A DNA stretch of 64,000 bases from Smallanthus sonchifolius (lineage: Eukaryota > Streptophyta > Magnoliopsida > Asterales > Asteraceae): positions 3,425,001 through 3,489,000 of the forward strand of contig CM042025.1 in assembly GCA_023525975.1 (NCBI GenBank). The letters are read 5' to 3'. This document shows positions 42,226 through 54,100 of the stretch, in pieces (the first letter of the stretch is position 1; every line of letters starts with the position of its first letter). Below the pieces are notes generated by a model. It made no database searches. It worked only from the letters and a program-made list of their open reading frames with translations, and was not told the DNA's origin. The position numbers and the translations under genes were made by a program.

Positions 42226-43474
42226 TCTATATTATATAATAAATAAATATTTTTTATACCACGTGTCGCCTTCATATTCGTTTTCACCGTTTTTTTTCCC
42301 ACATCTATCTTATTAAATATACTTCTATCTTTTAATAATAATAATATCTATACTATATAATAAATAAAAGTTTTTTATGCCATGTGTCGCTTCCATATTC
42401 ACTTTCATCATTTTTTTTCCGGCTCTCTCTCTTATTAAATACACTTCTATCTTTTAATAATAATAATAATATATTTTTAAATAAAATATTAATTATACTA
42501 ATCAAACACATTTATTTAAATTATCCCTTATTATAAGAAACCTTGAAATCTAATTATGTAACTTTTATTTTCAATCAAATAGTAAATAAAAGTCAAATTA
42601 CATTAAATAGTAATTAACGTATTTTCGAAATTCAATTATATATTAATTTTTATATTGTTTGAATTTTATTTTCTAGCTTTAGAATATGTAATACATCTTC
42701 TATACTATATAATAAATAAAGGTTTTTTATGCCACGTGTTGCATCCATATTCACTCTTATCATTTTTTTCCTGACTCTCTCTTTTATTAAATACACTTCT
42801 ATCTTTTAATAATAATAATATGTTTTTAAATAAAATACTAATTATACTAATAAAACACATTTATTTAAATTATCCCTTATTATAAGAAACCTTGAAATCT
42901 AATTATGTAACTTTTATTTTCAATCAAATAATAATAAAAATTAAATTACATTAAATAGTAATTAACGTATTTTCAAAATTCAATTATATATTAATTTTTA
43001 CATTGTTTGAATTTTATTTTCTAGCTTTAGAATATGTAATACATCTTCTATACTATATAATAAATAAAGGTTTTTTATGCCACGTGTTGCATCCATATTC
43101 ACTCTTATCATTTTTTTCCTGACTCTCTCTTTTATTAAATACACTTCTATCTTTTAATAATAATAATAATAATAATATATTTTTAAATAAAATACTAATT
43201 ATACTAATAAAACATATTTTTTTAAATTATCCCTTATTATAAGAAACTTTAAAATCTAATTATGTAACTTTTATTTTCAGTCAAATAGTAAATAAAAGTC
43301 AAATTACATTAAATTGTAATTAACGTATTTTCGAAATTCAATTATATATTAATTTTTACATTGTTTGAATTTTATTTTCTAGCTTTTGAATATGTAACAT
43401 ATTTTTACACCTGTAAAATATATACATAAAAAATTAATAATTTTATGTATTGATATTTTTCACTCCTAAACTAG
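42226..43474 (+). mobile_element. Helitron-like non-autonomous array, copy 2
   Basis: Duplicate of 5277-6523, with unit starts at about 42226, 42349, 42699 and 43047. The terminal CTAG (43471-43474) is kept, but the 20 bp before CTAAACTAG that form the GC-rich terminal segment in copy 1 are absent. Confidence 0.65.
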
Positions 43475-44000
43475 TGTATAAATATATTCAAAATAATTAA
43501 CATATTTATTATTCCCTAGTAGATTTAAAATTATAATTCTACTTAAATGGAAGTGATTTGCCACCGACCACTCTACCCCTTCAATTTTATTGAAATGGCA
43601 AAAGTCATCACCAACTTTGTAAAATGCTATTTTTACCTCTGAAGTTTCTAAAATTTAGAATTTACCCCCTGTAGTATATATAATCTGATTTTTCTTAATA
43701 ACTTTTGCGTTTGTTTGTTTAATTTTTTTTGGACACCCCGGTATAATTTTTTTTTAAATGAAGTCGTATTCAAAATAGTGTATTTTTTAGGTATCGTGGG
43801 TTATATCGACTGACGGTGACATGCTGTTACCATAAAAAATGAGACCGACACCGACTGAAAAACATCGGTACCGTTATCTAATTGTTTTTCAACCGTTTAA
43901 GGAACGCATCCCGCTGCGGAACGCGGGGCAAAATTTGTTTAACCACTTTTCTTTTTGTGCTTAGTCACGTTAATGTCATCGCATCAACCATTTAATGTCC

Positions 44001-44035
44001 GGTTCCCGCCGCGGAGCACGGGGCAAATTTTCTAG
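44001..44035 (+). mobile_element. Helitron 3' terminus (copy 2)
   Basis: CCCGCCGCGGAGCACGGGG then CTAG at 44032-44035. Duplicate of the terminus at 7083. Confidence 0.5.
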
Positions 44036-44505
44036 TGTTGATAAATTATTAGTATTAATATTATTATTTGAAAAACAACGCTAAATTTTTTAAAATAAAT
44101 ACATCATACATGATTACATGCACCTTCCGGAATTTAAACCACAACCTTTTAGTTATAGGGATATCACTTAACCAGTAAAATGTTTCCTAAAGTTGATAAA
44201 TAATCATAATTGATTGGCTTTCTAAATGTGTTATCCAGAATATCATAATTTCTAGTACAAAAAAAATGTCAAACTAGAAGCTCTGATTTACATAAATAAT
44301 GTTGTAGAATTTATAGAATCTCATCTAAAAAGTATGTGTAGAATTTATATCCAAATATTTTATGGGAATATGTTAAAAATGAAAAAAAAATTGTACTTTT
44401 TGGGCTGAGTTTTATGAAACCTAGAAAAAAGAAACATAAAATTGGTTCGCTAACAACTGGGTTGATTCAAAGACTCATAAGAGTCTTTGTGGTCCGATTC
44501 AAGGA

Positions 44506-44721
44506 GCGTGACTATTTGGGCGATTCACACTGTTGGTTCCATGGACCACACCAATTCGAACTAGTAACATCTAATAAGGGTTAGTGGTTGTTAAAAGGCG
44601 ATGATTCAAAAGGTCATAACCTTTTGGTTGACGTTTACTAACGAATCGTCATGATTCTTCATAAGGTGTATGGGTTTCGTAACATTCGAAAGGTCACAAA
44701 GACGCCGCCTACCTAATATAT

Positions 44722-44762
<41 letters not shown>
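44506..44762. other. Left edge of the 17-kb interruption
   Basis: Unique-looking sequence followed by an AT dinucleotide run (about 44716-44762). No gene. Confidence 0.4.
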
Positions 44763-44764
<2 letters not shown>

Positions 44765-44945
44765 ACATGTTCAATTAAGAACCATCATTTTGGCGAGAAC
44801 CAAAAGAACCATACATTCTTACACAAATGCATACATGCATCCTTACTTTATATATGCATGTATGCATATATGCATCCTTATATTTGTATAGAAATACATG
44901 GTTTTTTTGGTTCTCGCCAAAATGATGGTTCTTAATTGAACATGT

Positions 44946-44948
<3 letters not shown>
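44763..44948. mobile_element. MITE with ~45-bp inverted repeats between TA runs
   Basis: It begins GGACATGTTCAATTAAGAAC and ends with its reverse complement. The arms extend through CATCATTTTGGCGAGAACC. It is flanked by long (TA)n runs (to 45006), so a TA target is possible. The interior has ATGCATACATGCATCC-like repeats. Confidence 0.7.
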
Positions 44949-45010
<62 letters not shown>

Positions 45011-45016
45011 CCTATA

Positions 45017-45325
45017 TAGGGGTATGTTCTTTTGAGAACCAACAATATGTTAAGAACCGTGAGAACCGCATTAATTCTTTCTCTAATTATAATATAAATT
45101 GACTAGAATTCATGTACATTTCAATATGTTTAAGGTTTGGTTTTAAAATACCTCAAATTTATAGTCAGTTTTTTAAATGCATATATGCACTCATACTATA
45201 TGCACAAATGAATGCATATATGTATATTTTTATACTTTACTTAAAGAAATTCAAGAGAGAGAATATAAACTCAAACTAAGAGTGGGAAGAGATAAATAAA
45301 ACAATGTTGTTGAATTTTACATTTT
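45017..45325. mobile_element. Left part of a second MITE, cut by the gypsy array
   Basis: It starts AGGGGTATGTTCTTTTGAGA, resembling the left end of the preceding MITE. Its right end is missing because gypsy sequence starts at 45326. Confidence 0.45.
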
Positions 45326-48300
45326 TCAATAACTGGCTTTGACATTGTTTTGGGGATGGATTGGTTATCAAATAACCAAGCCGAAATCCTTTGTAATCAA
45401 CAAGTTGTAAAACTCGTTACACCAACAAACAAAAATCTAACTATCCAAGGTGATAAACCCACAAAACCTATCCAGATAATCTCCATACTTAAAGCAACCA
45501 AGTGCTTAAGAAAAGGATATCTGGCATGTCTGGTATCAATTACTGCCTTGGAAAAGGAGAAGAAGATAGAATCAGTACATGTAGTATCTGAATTTCCAGA
45601 TGTTTTTCCTGAAGAACTGCCTGGATTACCACCAGAACGAGAAGTAGAATTTCGAATCAACCTTGTACCTGGTGCAACTCCAATTGCCAAATCCCCGTAC
45701 AGACTGGCACCCACAGAAATGGCAGAACTCAAGAAACAATTGGATGAACTTCTTGAGAAAGGTTTTATCCAACCAAGTTCTTCACCCTGGGGAGCTCCAA
45801 TTCTCTTTGTTAAGAAGAAAGACGGATCAATGCGCATGTGTATTGATTATCGGGAACTGAATAAAGTTACCATCAAAAACCGATACCCGCTTCCACGGAT
45901 TGACGATTTATTCGATCAACTCCAAGGAGCTTGTCATTTTTCAAAGATCGATCTTCGTTCAGGTTATCATCAGTTGAAAGTACATGATAACGATATCTCA
46001 AAAACTGCATTTCGAACACGGTATGGACATTTCGAGTTCACGGTTATGCCATTTGGACTTACAAATGCTCCTGCCGCATTCATGGACATGATGAATCGTG
46101 TCTGTAAACCCTATTTAGATGAGTTTGTCATAGTTTTTATTGATGACATACTTATTTATTCCAAAACCCAAGTTGAACACGAAACTCACCTCCGAACCAT
46201 ACTTGAACTTCTTCGAAAGGAAAAACTATATGCTAAGTTTTCCAAATGCGAATTTTGGTTAACGGAAGTACAATTTCTTGGTCATGTCATCAACGTGAAC
46301 GGAATTCAAGTAGATCCTTCAAAAATCGAAGCTATATCCAAATGGGAAATTCCCAAGTCACCCACCGAAATTCGTAGTTTTCTGGGATTAGCGGGATATT
46401 ACCGCCGGTTCATTCAAAATTTTTCTCGTATAGCAATCCCACTCACATCCCTAACTCGGAAATCTGTAAAATACGAATGGGGACCCAAACAATCTGAATC
46501 TTTTGAAACTTTGAAACAAAAACTGACAAACGCACCTATCTTATCCTTACCAGATGGTATTGAAGACTTCGTAGTTTACTGTGACGCCTCACATACTGGT
46601 TTAGGTTGCGTATTAATGCAACGCAAGAAAGTCATTGCTTATGCATCTCGTCAGTTGAAAATTCATGAGAAAAACTACTCAACCCACGATCTAGAATTGG
46701 GCGCTATAATCTTTGCTTTAAAGTTATGGCGACACTATCTCTATGGGGTTAAGTTCACAATCTACACTGATCATAAAAGTCTCAAGTACATATTTAGCCA
46801 GAAAGAGTTAAATATGAGACAAAGAAGATGGATGGAAATCCTGAATGATTATGATTGTGAAATTTGTTATCATGAAGGAAAGGCAAATGTAGTAGCAGAT
46901 GCCTTGAGCCGAAAAGAAAATGTCAAGCCAAAGAGAGTACGTTCTCTCAGACTTGAACTACAAATTGATCTTGTAAGTCAGTTAAAAGAGGCACAAGAGT
47001 TAGCTTTGAAGGAAGGTAACTTTGAAAAAGAAGGAATGAAAGGAATGCTTGATTTACTGATCAAAGGTGAAGATAATATCCTTCGCATGAATAAACGTAT
47101 TTGGGTACCAGTTACAGGTGATCTTCGAGAGCGAATCCTCGAAGAAGCACACAAGTCCAAATACACCATGCACCCAGGAAGTGATAAAATGTACAAAAAC
47201 CTCAAAGAAAGTTACTGGTGGATTGGTATGAAAAAGAACATTGCTATCTACGTAGCAAAATGTTTGACTTGTTCCAAAGTCAAAGCCGAACACCAAAAGC
47301 CAGCTGGATTATTGCAACAGTTAGAATTACCAGTTTGGAAATGGGAATTGATAACTATGGACTTTATTACCAAACTTCCTCGAACCACTCGTGGAAATAA
47401 TGCAATCTGGGTTATCATTGACCGTTTAACCAAATCAGCTCACTTTCTACCTATTAAAGACACCATGAGTATGGACAAAATGGCACAAATTTACGTTAAT
47501 GAAATTGTAACATTACATGGTGTGCCTCTATCCATAGTGTCAGATAGAGATAGTCGCTTCACATCTCGATTCTGGCAAAGTTTTCAAACAGCTCTAGGAA
47601 CTCGATTGAACCTTAGTACTGCTTACCATCCACAAACTGATGGGCAGAGCGAAAGAACTATACAAACCCTAGAAGATATGCTCCGAGCCTGTGTGATAGA
47701 CTTTGGAGGTAATTGGGATGATCATTTACCTCTAATGGAATTCTCATACAACAATAGTTATCACACAAGTATTCAGGCCGCACCATTTGAAGCATTGTAC
47801 GGACGGAAATGTCGAACGCCTGTATGTTGGTCAGATATCGGAGAAAATCAACTATCAGGACCAGAGATAGTCCAAGAAACTACCGATAAAATCTTGCAAA
47901 TACGAGAACGTCTAAAAATGGCTAGAGATCGACAAAAGAGTTATGCAGATAAACGAAGAAAGCCGTTAGAATTTCAAATCGGTGACAAGGTATTATTAAA
48001 AGTTTCACCTTGGAAAGGTGTTATTCGTTTCGGAAAGAAAGGAAAGTTAAGTCCACGTTTTGTTGGACCTTTCAAAATCATTAAACAAATCGGACCTGTT
48101 GTCTATCAGCTTGAACTACCAGTAGAGATGGGTGGGGTACACGATATATTCCATGTATCAAACCTACGTAAGTGTTTAGCTGATGAATCCTTGCTGATGC
48201 CTTTACAAGATGTGGAAGTAAATGAAAAGCTCAAATTCATTGAACGACCGTTACAAATTGAAGACCGACAAATCAAAAAGCTTAAACGAAAGCAATTGGC

Positions 48301-48433
48301 GTTAGTCAAAATAAGATGGGACTCCAGGCGTGGCCCAGAATATACTTGGGAACTTGAGTCAGAAATGCGCAAAAAGTATCCACATCTCTTTCAATGAATC
48401 TCGAGGACGAGATTATTCTAAAGGAGGGGAGGA
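45326..48433 (+). mobile_element. 5'-truncated gypsy internal region, first unit of a tandem array
   Basis: Identical in arrangement to 52650-55757 (constant offset 7324). It begins abruptly inside the protease-coding part and has no 5' LTR, PBS or gag. It ends with the purine tract AAAGGAGGGGAGGA (48420-48433) and leads into the LTR at 48434. Together with the complete element this gives internal-LTR-internal-LTR. Confidence 0.9.
45350..48397 (+). pseudogene. Truncated Tekay-like gypsy pol (RT-RNase H-integrase-chromodomain)
   Basis: A 1015-codon open frame covering the end of protease (GMDWLSNNQAE), reverse transcriptase with VFIDDILIYS, RNase H (YCDASHTGLG), integrase with HHCC finger and DDE core, and the C-terminal chromodomain-like tail. 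It is uninterrupted but lacks gag and most of protease. Only two residue differences from the downstream copy were noticed: I/F after LGHV and V/A in GPV-YQLEL. It therefore shares a very recent origin with that copy. Confidence 0.85.
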
Positions 48434-50013
48434 TGTAACACCCAAAATAAAAAGAAAAGAAAAATTCAAAATTTCACTCCCTCGCGGTACGCGAGGGAGA
48501 TTTTGACAAAACCTCGCGGTACGCGAGGGGACTGCTTATACGCCAGATTTACACCTTCTCGCGGTACGCGAGAAGATTCCCAACCAAGCCTCGCGGTACG
48601 CGAGGGAATAGTACACGCGTCAGGGCCAGAAAACACGTGTCATTCACCCTTGCCACCAGCCGCCACGTGTCATGCTGACTCAGCACCGTTCGTGACACCT
48701 CATCCTCTCGCGGTACGCGAGAGATTTCCTTGGCCAGTCTCGCGGTACGCGAGAGACCGGAATTCCAGCCTATAAAAGGCCGTCAACGGGATTGAAATCT
48801 CTACACAATTTCCAAACATTCCTTATACACAAACCCGATCTCTCAAAACTCTACGACGTTCCAAGCCGCCGTCCAACCTTCCCACGAAACCCTGCTCAAG
48901 CCGTAGTTCCGTCCAAATCCCGCGAAGTAGGTATCATTAAAACTATTCATATATATATATAGCCGCAATTATATATATATTCTCTCATATATATTCTCGT
49001 TAATCGTGTCTTCCCTAGGAAGAAACGTATCGAGGTTCTGCTCAAAATTCTGAAGCCTACAACCCTACCAGCCATCAAAATCAAGGTGAACACGTTTAAC
49101 GCTTTTCAAACGATAAAACCATTTTATTTACGAAAACGGCATGAAACAAATTAAATGCTTTAATCATAAGGGTAATCTACGTGATAGCATTCAGGCCATA
49201 AGCATACGTAGATTTGATCAAATGGTATACATGTGACGGGTGAAAGTCCGGTCCGTGGCTGGGTACAGATCATGTAATGGGAAATCATAAGACTAAGGAT
49301 GGGTTTCCTTAGCAGATTATACGAGGGACGAGTTCCTGAGTATCATGTAAGACTAAGAACAAGGTTCTTAGCATCATCACCCTGGGAATAGGCTATCAGT
49401 CTGAGACATAGCGCTCAGCCAGTTGACCCCATGGCAGTTAACCCAGTGTATGTAGGTGGTATATACTTCAGGTGAAATAGACTGCTGAATGTGTAGATTT
49501 ACCATACAAAAACGTGCTTAAAGGCTTTAATTTGGTTTATGTTAGAAATCATTTTCGTGTCAGTTAAATGTGATTCACCGGCTTTATGCTGATGTTCATT
49601 TTCAAAACGTTTTTCACAGGTAGTGAAAGAAATCATTAAATTCAGGGTGGTGCAGTAAAGACAAGATCTTTAGGCATATTTAAATCCCTGTGGCAGACTA
49701 ATACAAGACCAAATGTTGGAACGGACGTAGATCCTAGACATTTTTAAATGGCTTGTATTATGTAAATTAATTCAGCAGATGTACATTATATAATAGACTT
49801 TTGAATGTCTATTATCATGAAATGAAAAGGGACGTGGATCCCAAGTTTTGACAAAAAGTACAGAATTAACCCTTGAGGTTATTTACATTACATTTCATTA
49901 CAAAAAGGCATCAAGTAAAAACAAAGACTTCCGCTGCCCAAATATATGGGACCGCATTCAGATACCAGCGTTGTCTCGCGACGCCCGGGCAGGGGTAGCC
50001 CGGGGTTGTGACA
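48434..50013 (+). mobile_element. Gypsy LTR (5' LTR of the complete element), 1580 bp
   Basis: It starts TGTAACACCC and ends GGGGTTGTGACA. The promoter region 48478-48754 carries six inverted repeats with core TCGCG-GTA-CGCGA, followed by a TATA box (CCTATAAAAGG, TATA at 48771). It appears identical to the LTR at 55758-57337 wherever checked, which indicates a recent insertion. Confidence 0.93.
48478..48754. promoter_or_regulatory. Array of six palindromic elements upstream of the LTR TATA box
   Basis: Positions (arms separated by GTA): 48478-48498 (9-bp arms TCCCTCGCG / CGCGAGGGA), 48512-48528 (CCTCGCG / CGCGAGG), 48555-48575 (CTTCTCGCG / CGCGAGAAG), 48589-48605 (CCTCGCG / CGCGAGG), 48705-48723 (CTCTCGCG / CGCGAGAG) and 48738-48754 (TCTCGCG / CGCGAGA). 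The last ends 16 bp before TATA. The array is repeated at +7324 in the other LTR. Confidence 0.9.
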
Positions 50014-50015
50014 GG

Positions 50016-50029
50016 TTGGTATCAGAGCC
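50016..50029 (+). other. Primer binding site (tRNA-Met type)
   Basis: TTGGTATCAGAGCC starts two bases after the LTR end, the standard site for initiator tRNA-Met priming of minus-strand DNA synthesis. Confidence 0.85.
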
Positions 50030-50149
50030 GCATTTAAGGGTTTTAGCAAAATTAGATACTTGTATGATAGTATCTTAGCTTTAACCAATAGTTGTGCCTA
50101 CTAAACGAACGGTAGGAAAATGCCTTTAACATAACCAATAAATTTCAGG

Positions 50150-50968
50150 ATGACAGATCCATACTATTACCCTCATAACTACCCAAACTTCTTTCCTGGA
50201 GAATTATCTAATCCAAGAAACGATCAAATAGTACCAAGCTATGATGATTATGTCCACTATCTACCGACCCCGGAGAATTGGAACAGAATGGTCGCAGAAC
50301 AAGTGGAGCAGACTCAAGCAAGGCTTGAACCTCTGAGGGAAGAATCAGAGTATTCAGTGGAAATGGAAGATTCAAGAGAATCTTTACGTCCTGTTATGAC
50401 ATCTATGCCACTACCTCAATCGTTAGACATAGTATACCCTACCGGAACAATTCAAGAACATCCACCCAGTCCAAGTGAAGAAACTCCACATTCGATTTCT
50501 GAATCCGACAAGGCTGCCGTTTGTGAAGGCAGTGGTGGAAAGTATTTCTTTGATCCTATTCCAGAACATCCCGTTTTCAAGGAACCTTTCTTCTATGTAG
50601 ATCCCTCCGATGGACGTCAGTATGCAACCGACGGAAAAGTCGTGTGGTCTGTTAACTCAGCATATCACGATCTTAGGATGGGACACAGGGAACCACCTCC
50701 TTGTTATGGATACCATGATGAACTGCCAAAATCAATTGATGAACACCTCGATCGTGCTCTTAGAGAGGCTGACGATCTACGTGCTGAACTGTACTTCACC
50801 AGACAAGTCGTAGTTAAAAACGAACAAACTATATTTGACTACGAACTAGCCCAGGAAGACAGGAAGTACGCAGAACAATGGGTGGCAGATCAGTTGATCC
50901 AGAAGGGTGCTATGACCGAGACCCTGGGGAGATTCTATCAAGATTTGGGAGATGTGCTTCTCGATTAA
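50150..50968 (+). CDS. Pre-gag ORF of the gypsy element, function unknown
   Basis: 272 codons between the primer site and gag, starting 120 nt after the PBS and ending 142 nt before the gag ATG. The N-terminus is Tyr/Pro/Asn-rich (MTDPYYYPHNYPNFFPGE). Residues ~60-125 are acidic and Ser/Pro-rich. Residues ~130-190 have a more ordered part (YFFDPIPEHPVFKEPFFYVD, DGRQYATDGKVVWSVNSAYH). Residues ~195-260 are charged and probably helical or coiled coil (DEHLDRALREADDLRAELYF). There is no zinc knuckle, signal peptide or known enzyme motif. The unbroken frame and protein-like composition argue that it is translated. Extra ORFs before gag are known in Tat/Ogre elements; I do not know one as standard in Tekay. 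Confidence 0.75.
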   Translation: MTDPYYYPHNYPNFFPGELSNPRNDQIVPSYDDYVHYLPTPENWNRMVAEQVEQTQARLEPLREESEYSVEMEDSRESLRPVMTSMPLPQSLDIVYPTGTIQEHPPSPSEETPHSISESDKAAVCEGSGGKYFFDPIPEHPVFKEPFFYVDPSDGRQYATDGKVVWSVNSAYHDLRMGHREPPPCYGYHDELPKSIDEHLDRALREADDLRAELYFTRQVVVKNEQTIFDYELAQEDRKYAEQWVADQLIQKGAMTETLGRFYQDLGDVLLD

Positions 50969-51110
50969 AGTTAATGATAGTATTTGTATAATTAGCTAAC
51001 TTTAAGTGATATAGATGCATATCTATATTTCTGTATTTGTAACAAATAGATGAAGTTTAAGCGATAATAAACTTCAAATTTTGACCCAAATTCTTGTCTT
51101 GTATTCTTAG

Positions 51111-54100
51111 ATGTCTCAACAAAATAACAATAGCGGTCCAGCTACCTACATTACCAAGGAAAAAGGAAAAGAAATTAATAATAATCCTGAAATAGCTACT
51201 CAACAACCAGAATTGCAACAACTGGTTAAACAAAGTATAAGAGAAATACTTCCTGACACAATAAAGAAAGTACAAGAGAACATCAAAACTCCAAGCTATG
51301 TAACCTCTCATTCAAAAAGAACAGAAAACCCTCCGAAAACCAACACAGAGCAAGTAGCAAGCTCTCGTAGAACTCAAACCTCGAAAAGGTCCAGAACATC
51401 AAGCAATAAGTATTCTGGATCTGAAGAATCCTTAAATTTAAGCAGTGAAGACTCTGAAGAAGAAGAGAAAGAAACAAAAAGGTATAGACACAAAGGGTGT
51501 TCTTATAAAACCTTTCAGGACTGTAAACCTTATGAATTTAAGGGCACCGAAGGCGGTATTGCTACTCTTCACTGGCTAGAGAAGATGGAGTCAGTAATAG
51601 CAATTAGCAAGTGTGCTAAGAAAGATCAAGTACTGTATGCTTCAAACTCCTTCAAAAATGAAGCGTTGGAATGGTGGAATTCAATCATTTCTGCCAAAGG
51701 GAGGAGAAAGACCAATGCTATGGATTGGAAAGAATTTCGGGCAAAGGTGAAAAAGAAATTTTGCCCCAAGACTGAAAAAGAACAAGCTGAAAGAAAATTT
51801 CTGGAGCACCGAATGGTGGGTACCAACGATCGAGAGTACACCACCAAATTCTTTGAATATGCTCGATTGGCACCTCACCTGGCTAAACCTGAATCAGTTC
51901 TCATAACTCGATATATTTATGGCTTAGTTCCAGAGATCCGTGATTTGGTGAAGGTTGTCTCACCAAAAACCATTGAGTCCACCGTAGAATTGACCGGTAC
52001 CATGACAGCTGGACTAATCAGAAATATAGAGGAAAAGAAGAAAGTCGAATCCTCTACAAAAACAAAACCCGAAGCCAAAAGATTTAGCAAAAGCTTTGGG
52101 CAAAAAGGATTTCCATTTAACAATCCACCATGCAAAACGTGCGGACGCAGGCATAGTGGAAAGTGTGTTTTTGAAACTCCATTCTGTAATCATTGCAAGG
52201 TCTCAGGTCACACTACTGAGAATTGCTTCAAGAGAAAGGGAATGATTACTTGTTTCAATTGTGGAGAGCTGGGGCACATCAGCACTAATTGCCCTAAGTT
52301 TGCAAGGACCGGAAGAGCTGGAGGATCAGGAGCCAAGATCCCTCCAGAAAACAAAAAGACCGTACGAGCTTTTGTCATGAATGCTAACCAAGCTGAGAGA
52401 ACGCCGGACGTAATTACCGGTACATTTCTTCTTAATAATGTTTATGCTAAGGTCTTATTTGACTCGGGTGCGAACCGGAGTTTTATAGATTATAATTTTT
52501 GTAATCTATTAAATAAACCATTAAGTCCCTTAGCTGAAACATATGAAGTAGAAACAGCGAACGGTGATTTGATAAAAATATCCCAATCACTGAACAACTG
52601 TTACATTACATTGGCTGGTTTCACTATCCCAGTACAATTGTTACCAATGTCAATAACTGGCTTTGACATTGTTTTGGGGATGGATTGGTTATCAAATAAC
52701 CAAGCCGAAATCCTTTGTAATCAACAAGTTGTAAAACTCGTTACACCAACAAACAAAAATCTAACTATCCAAGGTGATAAACCCACAAAACCTATCCAGA
52801 TAATCTCCATACTTAAAGCAACCAAGTGCTTAAGAAAAGGATATCTGGCATGTCTGGTATCAATTACTGCCTTGGAAAAGGAGAAGAAGATAGAATCAGT
52901 ACATGTAGTATCTGAATTTCCAGATGTTTTTCCTGAAGAACTGCCTGGATTACCACCAGAACGAGAAGTAGAATTTCGAATCAACCTTGTACCTGGTGCA
53001 ACTCCAATTGCCAAATCCCCGTACAGACTGGCACCCACAGAAATGGCAGAACTCAAGAAACAATTGGATGAACTTCTTGAGAAAGGTTTTATCCAACCAA
53101 GTTCTTCACCCTGGGGAGCTCCAATTCTCTTTGTTAAGAAGAAAGACGGATCAATGCGCATGTGTATTGATTATCGGGAACTGAATAAAGTTACCATCAA
53201 AAACCGATACCCGCTTCCACGGATTGACGATTTATTCGATCAACTCCAAGGAGCTTGTCATTTTTCAAAGATCGATCTTCGTTCAGGTTATCATCAGTTG
53301 AAAGTACATGATAACGATATCTCAAAAACTGCATTTCGAACACGGTATGGACATTTCGAGTTCACGGTTATGCCATTTGGACTTACAAATGCTCCTGCCG
53401 CATTCATGGACATGATGAATCGTGTCTGTAAACCCTATTTAGATGAGTTTGTCATAGTTTTTATTGATGACATACTTATTTATTCCAAAACCCAAGTTGA
53501 ACACGAAACTCACCTCCGAACCATACTTGAACTTCTTCGAAAGGAAAAACTATATGCTAAGTTTTCCAAATGCGAATTTTGGTTAACGGAAGTACAATTT
53601 CTTGGTCATGTCTTCAACGTGAACGGAATTCAAGTAGATCCTTCAAAAATCGAAGCTATATCCAAATGGGAAATTCCCAAGTCACCCACCGAAATTCGTA
53701 GTTTTCTGGGATTAGCGGGATATTACCGCCGGTTCATTCAAAATTTTTCTCGTATAGCAATCCCACTCACATCCCTAACTCGGAAATCTGTAAAATACGA
53801 ATGGGGACCCAAACAATCTGAATCTTTTGAAACTTTGAAACAAAAACTGACAAACGCACCTATCTTATCCTTACCAGATGGTATTGAAGACTTCGTAGTT
53901 TACTGTGACGCCTCACATACTGGTTTAGGTTGCGTATTAATGCAACGCAAGAAAGTCATTGCTTATGCATCTCGTCAGTTGAAAATTCATGAGAAAAACT
54001 ACTCAACCCACGATCTAGAATTGGGCGCTATAATCTTTGCTTTAAAGTTATGGCGACACTATCTCTATGGGGTTAAGTTCACAATCTACACTGATCATAA

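Larger units (their letters stand above)
38289..44505 (+). repeat. Segmental duplication, copy 2, left part
   Basis: Direct duplicate of 1 to about 7550. It lacks the RNase H fragment, the family A MITE and the hAT MITE of copy 1, so it preserves the empty target sites. Homology ends near GGTCCGATTCAAGG (about 44490-44505) and resumes at 61757. Confidence 0.9.

Noticed and set aside
44716..45006. CRISPR-like or satellite array from regular TA repeats
   Set aside because: Simple (TA)n microsatellites flanking a MITE; CRISPR is not expected in a plant nuclear genome and no spacers exist.
45397..45837. 146-codon minus-strand ORF (also at 52721)
   Set aside because: Antisense shadow of the conserved reverse transcriptase region; identical in both copies only because the DNA is duplicated.
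48503..48775. 90-codon ORF in the LTR (repeated at 55827)
   Set aside because: It spans the palindrome array and TATA box of the LTR promoter; openness follows from GC-rich repeats.
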